Shown piece after piece: positions 62,014 to 64,000 of a stretch of DNA of 64,000 bases (within the stretch, counting starts at the first letter, position 1; every line of letters begins with the position of its first letter). The translations under genes were made by a program, and so were the position numbers. Source of the DNA: JAPLUA01 sp964625855 (GTDB lineage: Bacteria; Verrucomicrobiota; Verrucomicrobiia; Limisphaerales; UBA8199). The notes beneath the pieces are model-generated. The model had not been told where the DNA came from. It searched no databases and saw only the letters and a list, made by a program, of their open reading frames with translations. Location of the stretch: positions 69,672 to 133,671 of the forward strand of contig CAZVFC010000022.1 of assembly GCA_964625855.1 (NCBI GenBank), given 5' to 3'.

Positions 62014-64000
62014 TTACTTCTTCAGACGCAGATACTTCGGAGCCTGGTTGACAGGCAAGGTCACGGTGATTTGATTATCCGCCGGAACCTGCTGCTCGGT
62101 AACGTCTGACCAGCCCGGCGTCGTCAGGCTGGCGGTGGCTTCCAGGGTGTAGCCCGTGGCTGAATCCGGCCAGGACACGATGATATTGTCACCGGACCGG
62201 GTGATACTTAGCGTAGGCGGAGGCGGGATCGTCGGATCACTCAGATTCTCCCCCGCAGCCAGATAAATATCATCCAGCCAGAAGGCACCGTTGGGGGGAT
62301 TCTGCACGGTCATCGAGGAAGTCCACACCAGGAACCGAATCAGGTCATTGCTGGCTGCGCCGTTGCGGAAGCCGAAGGTGCTGATGCTGTCGTGGGCGAC
62401 AAGTGTGGGCGTGGTAAGGGGGCCGCCCTGGATATACAGCCTCCAGGTGTTAGCCGAATTGTCCGCCACCACCCATATCCTGTACCAAACATCCGAGGCA
62501 AAGGCCGTCAGGTTGGTATAGGTGACGCCGGCATCAAAAACGCCGAGTCTTGGATTAGCCAGATTGTTTCCGGTGTTGCGAACCACCTGGGCTTCGAAAT
62601 CGAAGACTGTGGCGCGTCCATAACAGGGCTGATCTGACAGGCCAAGGTAGAGAATCTCCCTGCTCCAAGTCGTGGAAGCGGCCCGGAAGAAGAGAGTCCC
62701 CGTCGCTCCCTCGGGAATCAGGAGCGGGACGGACAGCGATTGATTCGATGACTGCACTCGGAGAATCCGGTTGGTTGGGTTCCCCTCCGCGAAGGTGGTG
62801 GGGTCAAGGACCACCTGCTCACGAGGGAACATGCCCAGCCAGTCGCCTTGGAAAATAATCGGCCCGATCGCGCGTCCCTCGAAATTGTCAATGCGGGCGA
62901 ATCCCGAGGCCGCGTTGGCAAACACCAGTACGGGAGCGGAGTAGTTGAAGAGGCCGTCGTCGTCGGTGGCCTTGGCCACCAGGGTATGGGCGCCCGCCGC
63001 CGCATTGACCAGAGTGAAGGTCCAGGGCGCGCTAGTCACCGTGCCGATGAGCGTCCCGCTGTCAAAGAACTCCACCTTCGCGATCGTGCCATCACTGTCC
63101 AACGGATTGGCCGTGATCGGGATGTTGGCCGGCGCCGTCAAAGCCGTGTTGTTGGCCGGGCTGGTGATGGTGACGGTAGGCTGCGCATCGGTCCAGTACT
63201 TGGCGGTCAGATAGGTCTCCACGTTGGCCAGGTCCGCGCTCGACAGGGCATTGGTATAGACCAGGATTTCCTGGATTTCCCCGCGGAAATGCGTCCAAAC
63301 GGCGGACAAGTAACCACGCCCGATGTTACCGCCCGTTTCATTGATGGCGGCGGTAGTCGTTTGCTTTCCGGTCACCGTCCGCGCCAACACCCCATTAGTA
63401 TAGAGCATCTCGCTCGCCCCTTCCTTGACCACAACTGTCCTCGAATAATTCCTTTGAATGGACTCGGGTCGCGTATGGGCGGGTCCGGGATAGTTTGGAC
63501 TGCCGTTCTGAGAGACTCCAGTGCCAATTCGCCAAGTCGCTGAATTCTGGAACACGCCGATGGACAGGCCGCCCCAGCCCGGCGATGGCGGCTCGGTCCA
63601 GTACATCACCGCCGAACCCTCCCCGGCATCACCGGTGTTTTGCGGGGTGGTGTTATTCGCCACGACGACCATTGTCAGCCCGGTTAAGCCGGCCATGGGC
63701 ATCGAGAAGCTCATGAAGTTGGTGACGCCGTCAAAGCTCACGGCTGGCTTGCCATTGCCGGCGGTCACCAGCTCGGCCCGAGAGATGGCGAGGGGTTGGA
63801 CGGCGTTGCGCTCGAACCCGGATTGGTCTGCCCACGCAGAGACTTTTCCCGCAACGGTCGTGACACCCGCATCGCCCTTGAACCAAAGGCCCAGACCGCT
63901 GAAGGGCGGCCCTTCCTGCGGCGTGGCATAATTCACCCGCACGATCACTCGGCTGGACATCGCCCACGCCCCCTGGTCATCCGTCGCCTTGACCGTCAGG
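62014..64000 (-). CDS. Large exported protein, C-terminal part (partial at right edge)
   Basis: The frame is open to the window's right edge; TVKATDDQGAWAMSSRVIVRV shows the end of an Ig-like domain upstream, so the ATG at 63960 is internal. Visible modules are a concanavalin-type domain (GLGLWFKGDAGVTTVAG through IQEILVYTNALSSADLANVE) and an Ig-like domain (VTITSPANNTALTAPANI through LVAKATDDDGLFNYS). A jelly-roll-like domain follows (FARIDNFEGRAIGP to FWLDDIYLAAGE), then the shared C-terminal module (LEATASLTTPGWSDV through KYLRLKK). No catalytic site is recognised. Likely a surface or secreted binding protein. Confidence 0.85.
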   Translation of the reverse strand, partial: LTVKATDDQGAWAMSSRVIVRVNYATPQEGPPFSGLGLWFKGDAGVTTVAGKVSAWADQSGFERNAVQPLAISRAELVTAGNGKPAVSFDGVTNFMSFSMPMAGLTGLTMVVVANNTTPQNTGDAGEGSAVMYWTEPPSPGWGGLSIGVFQNSATWRIGTGVSQNGSPNYPGPAHTRPESIQRNYSRTVVVKEGASEMLYTNGVLARTVTGKQTTTAAINETGGNIGRGYLSAVWTHFRGEIQEILVYTNALSSADLANVETYLTAKYWTDAQPTVTITSPANNTALTAPANIPITANPLDSDGTIAKVEFFDSGTLIGTVTSAPWTFTLVNAAAGAHTLVAKATDDDGLFNYSAPVLVFANAASGFARIDNFEGRAIGPIIFQGDWLGMFPREQVVLDPTTFAEGNPTNRILRVQSSNQSLSVPLLIPEGATGTLFFRAASTTWSREILYLGLSDQPCYGRATVFDFEAQVVRNTGNNLANPRLGVFDAGVTYTNLTAFASDVWYRIWVVADNSANTWRLYIQGGPLTTPTLVAHDSISTFGFRNGAASNDLIRFLVWTSSMTVQNPPNGAFWLDDIYLAAGENLSDPTIPPPPTLSITRSGDNIIVSWPDSATGYTLEATASLTTPGWSDVTEQQVPADNQITVTLPVNQAPKYLRLKK

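Noticed and set aside
1..64000. rRNA, tRNA, insertion sequences or prophage genes
   Set aside because: No rRNA-like stretch, no convincing cloverleaf, no transposase, integrase or phage structural gene was recognised by reading. A covariance-model search was not possible here.

Overview
The window is GC-rich bacterial DNA that reads as a chromosome segment from the phylum Verrucomicrobiota, probably a Limisphaerales/Pedosphaera-type organism. This is inferred from gene content, not from a marker gene. The evidence is a prepilin-type secreted protein next to giant LamG, lamin-tail and CotH proteins, several exported proteins ending in a shared 'F-Y-R-L'-like module, a GH125 mannosidase operon, a DUF3160 protein and many hairpin repeats. 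No rRNA, tRNA, CRISPR array, insertion sequence or prophage was recognised.

Layout. 1-2.6 kb: the end of a glycyl radical enzyme and an Xaa-Pro aminopeptidase. 2.8-11.9 kb (minus): a prepilin-like protein, two paralogous giant exported proteins (one with a metallophosphoesterase domain), a small membrane protein and a possible caspase-fold protein. 12.1-14.5 kb (plus): a radical SAM protein and an exported protein. 14.7-21.3 kb (minus): a mannoside-utilisation operon read in the order MFS sugar transporter, ROK kinase, GH125 alpha-mannosidase, six-hairpin glycosidase, PQQ-propeller protein. 21.6-28.0 kb (plus): an exported hydrolase cassette of transglutaminase-like protein, PqaA-like alpha/beta hydrolase, Tat-exported dipeptide epimerase and double serine hydrolase. 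28.7-39.7 kb (plus): a 1625-residue LamG/Ig protein and a 1909-residue lamin-tail/CotH protein.

39.9-51.1 kb (plus) is the most interesting region. It is a tight twelve-gene cluster that joins a dedicated type II fatty-acid-synthase-like set (two hotdog proteins, a ketosynthase, a catalytically dead ketosynthase partner, nitroreductase, acyl carrier protein, ketoreductase) to three radical SAM enzymes, a hexapeptide acyltransferase and a polytopic membrane protein. Two of the radical SAM proteins have the cysteine layout of the MJ0619/tetraether-synthase (Tes) type. The cluster is therefore a candidate pathway for an unusual, radical-modified (membrane-spanning, cross-linked or ladderane-like) lipid. 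Three of its genes carry palindromic repeat elements inside their reading frames.

51.1-60.2 kb is a degraded accessory zone. It holds a toxin-antitoxin pair whose toxin has lost its middle, a PIN-domain protein, a protease fragment, a partial copy of a neighbouring gene, a nucleotidyltransferase pair, and a DUF3160 gene frameshifted by an 11-bp tandem duplication. 60.5-64.0 kb (minus) holds an FG-GAP/VCBS protein and the C-terminal end of another large exported protein.
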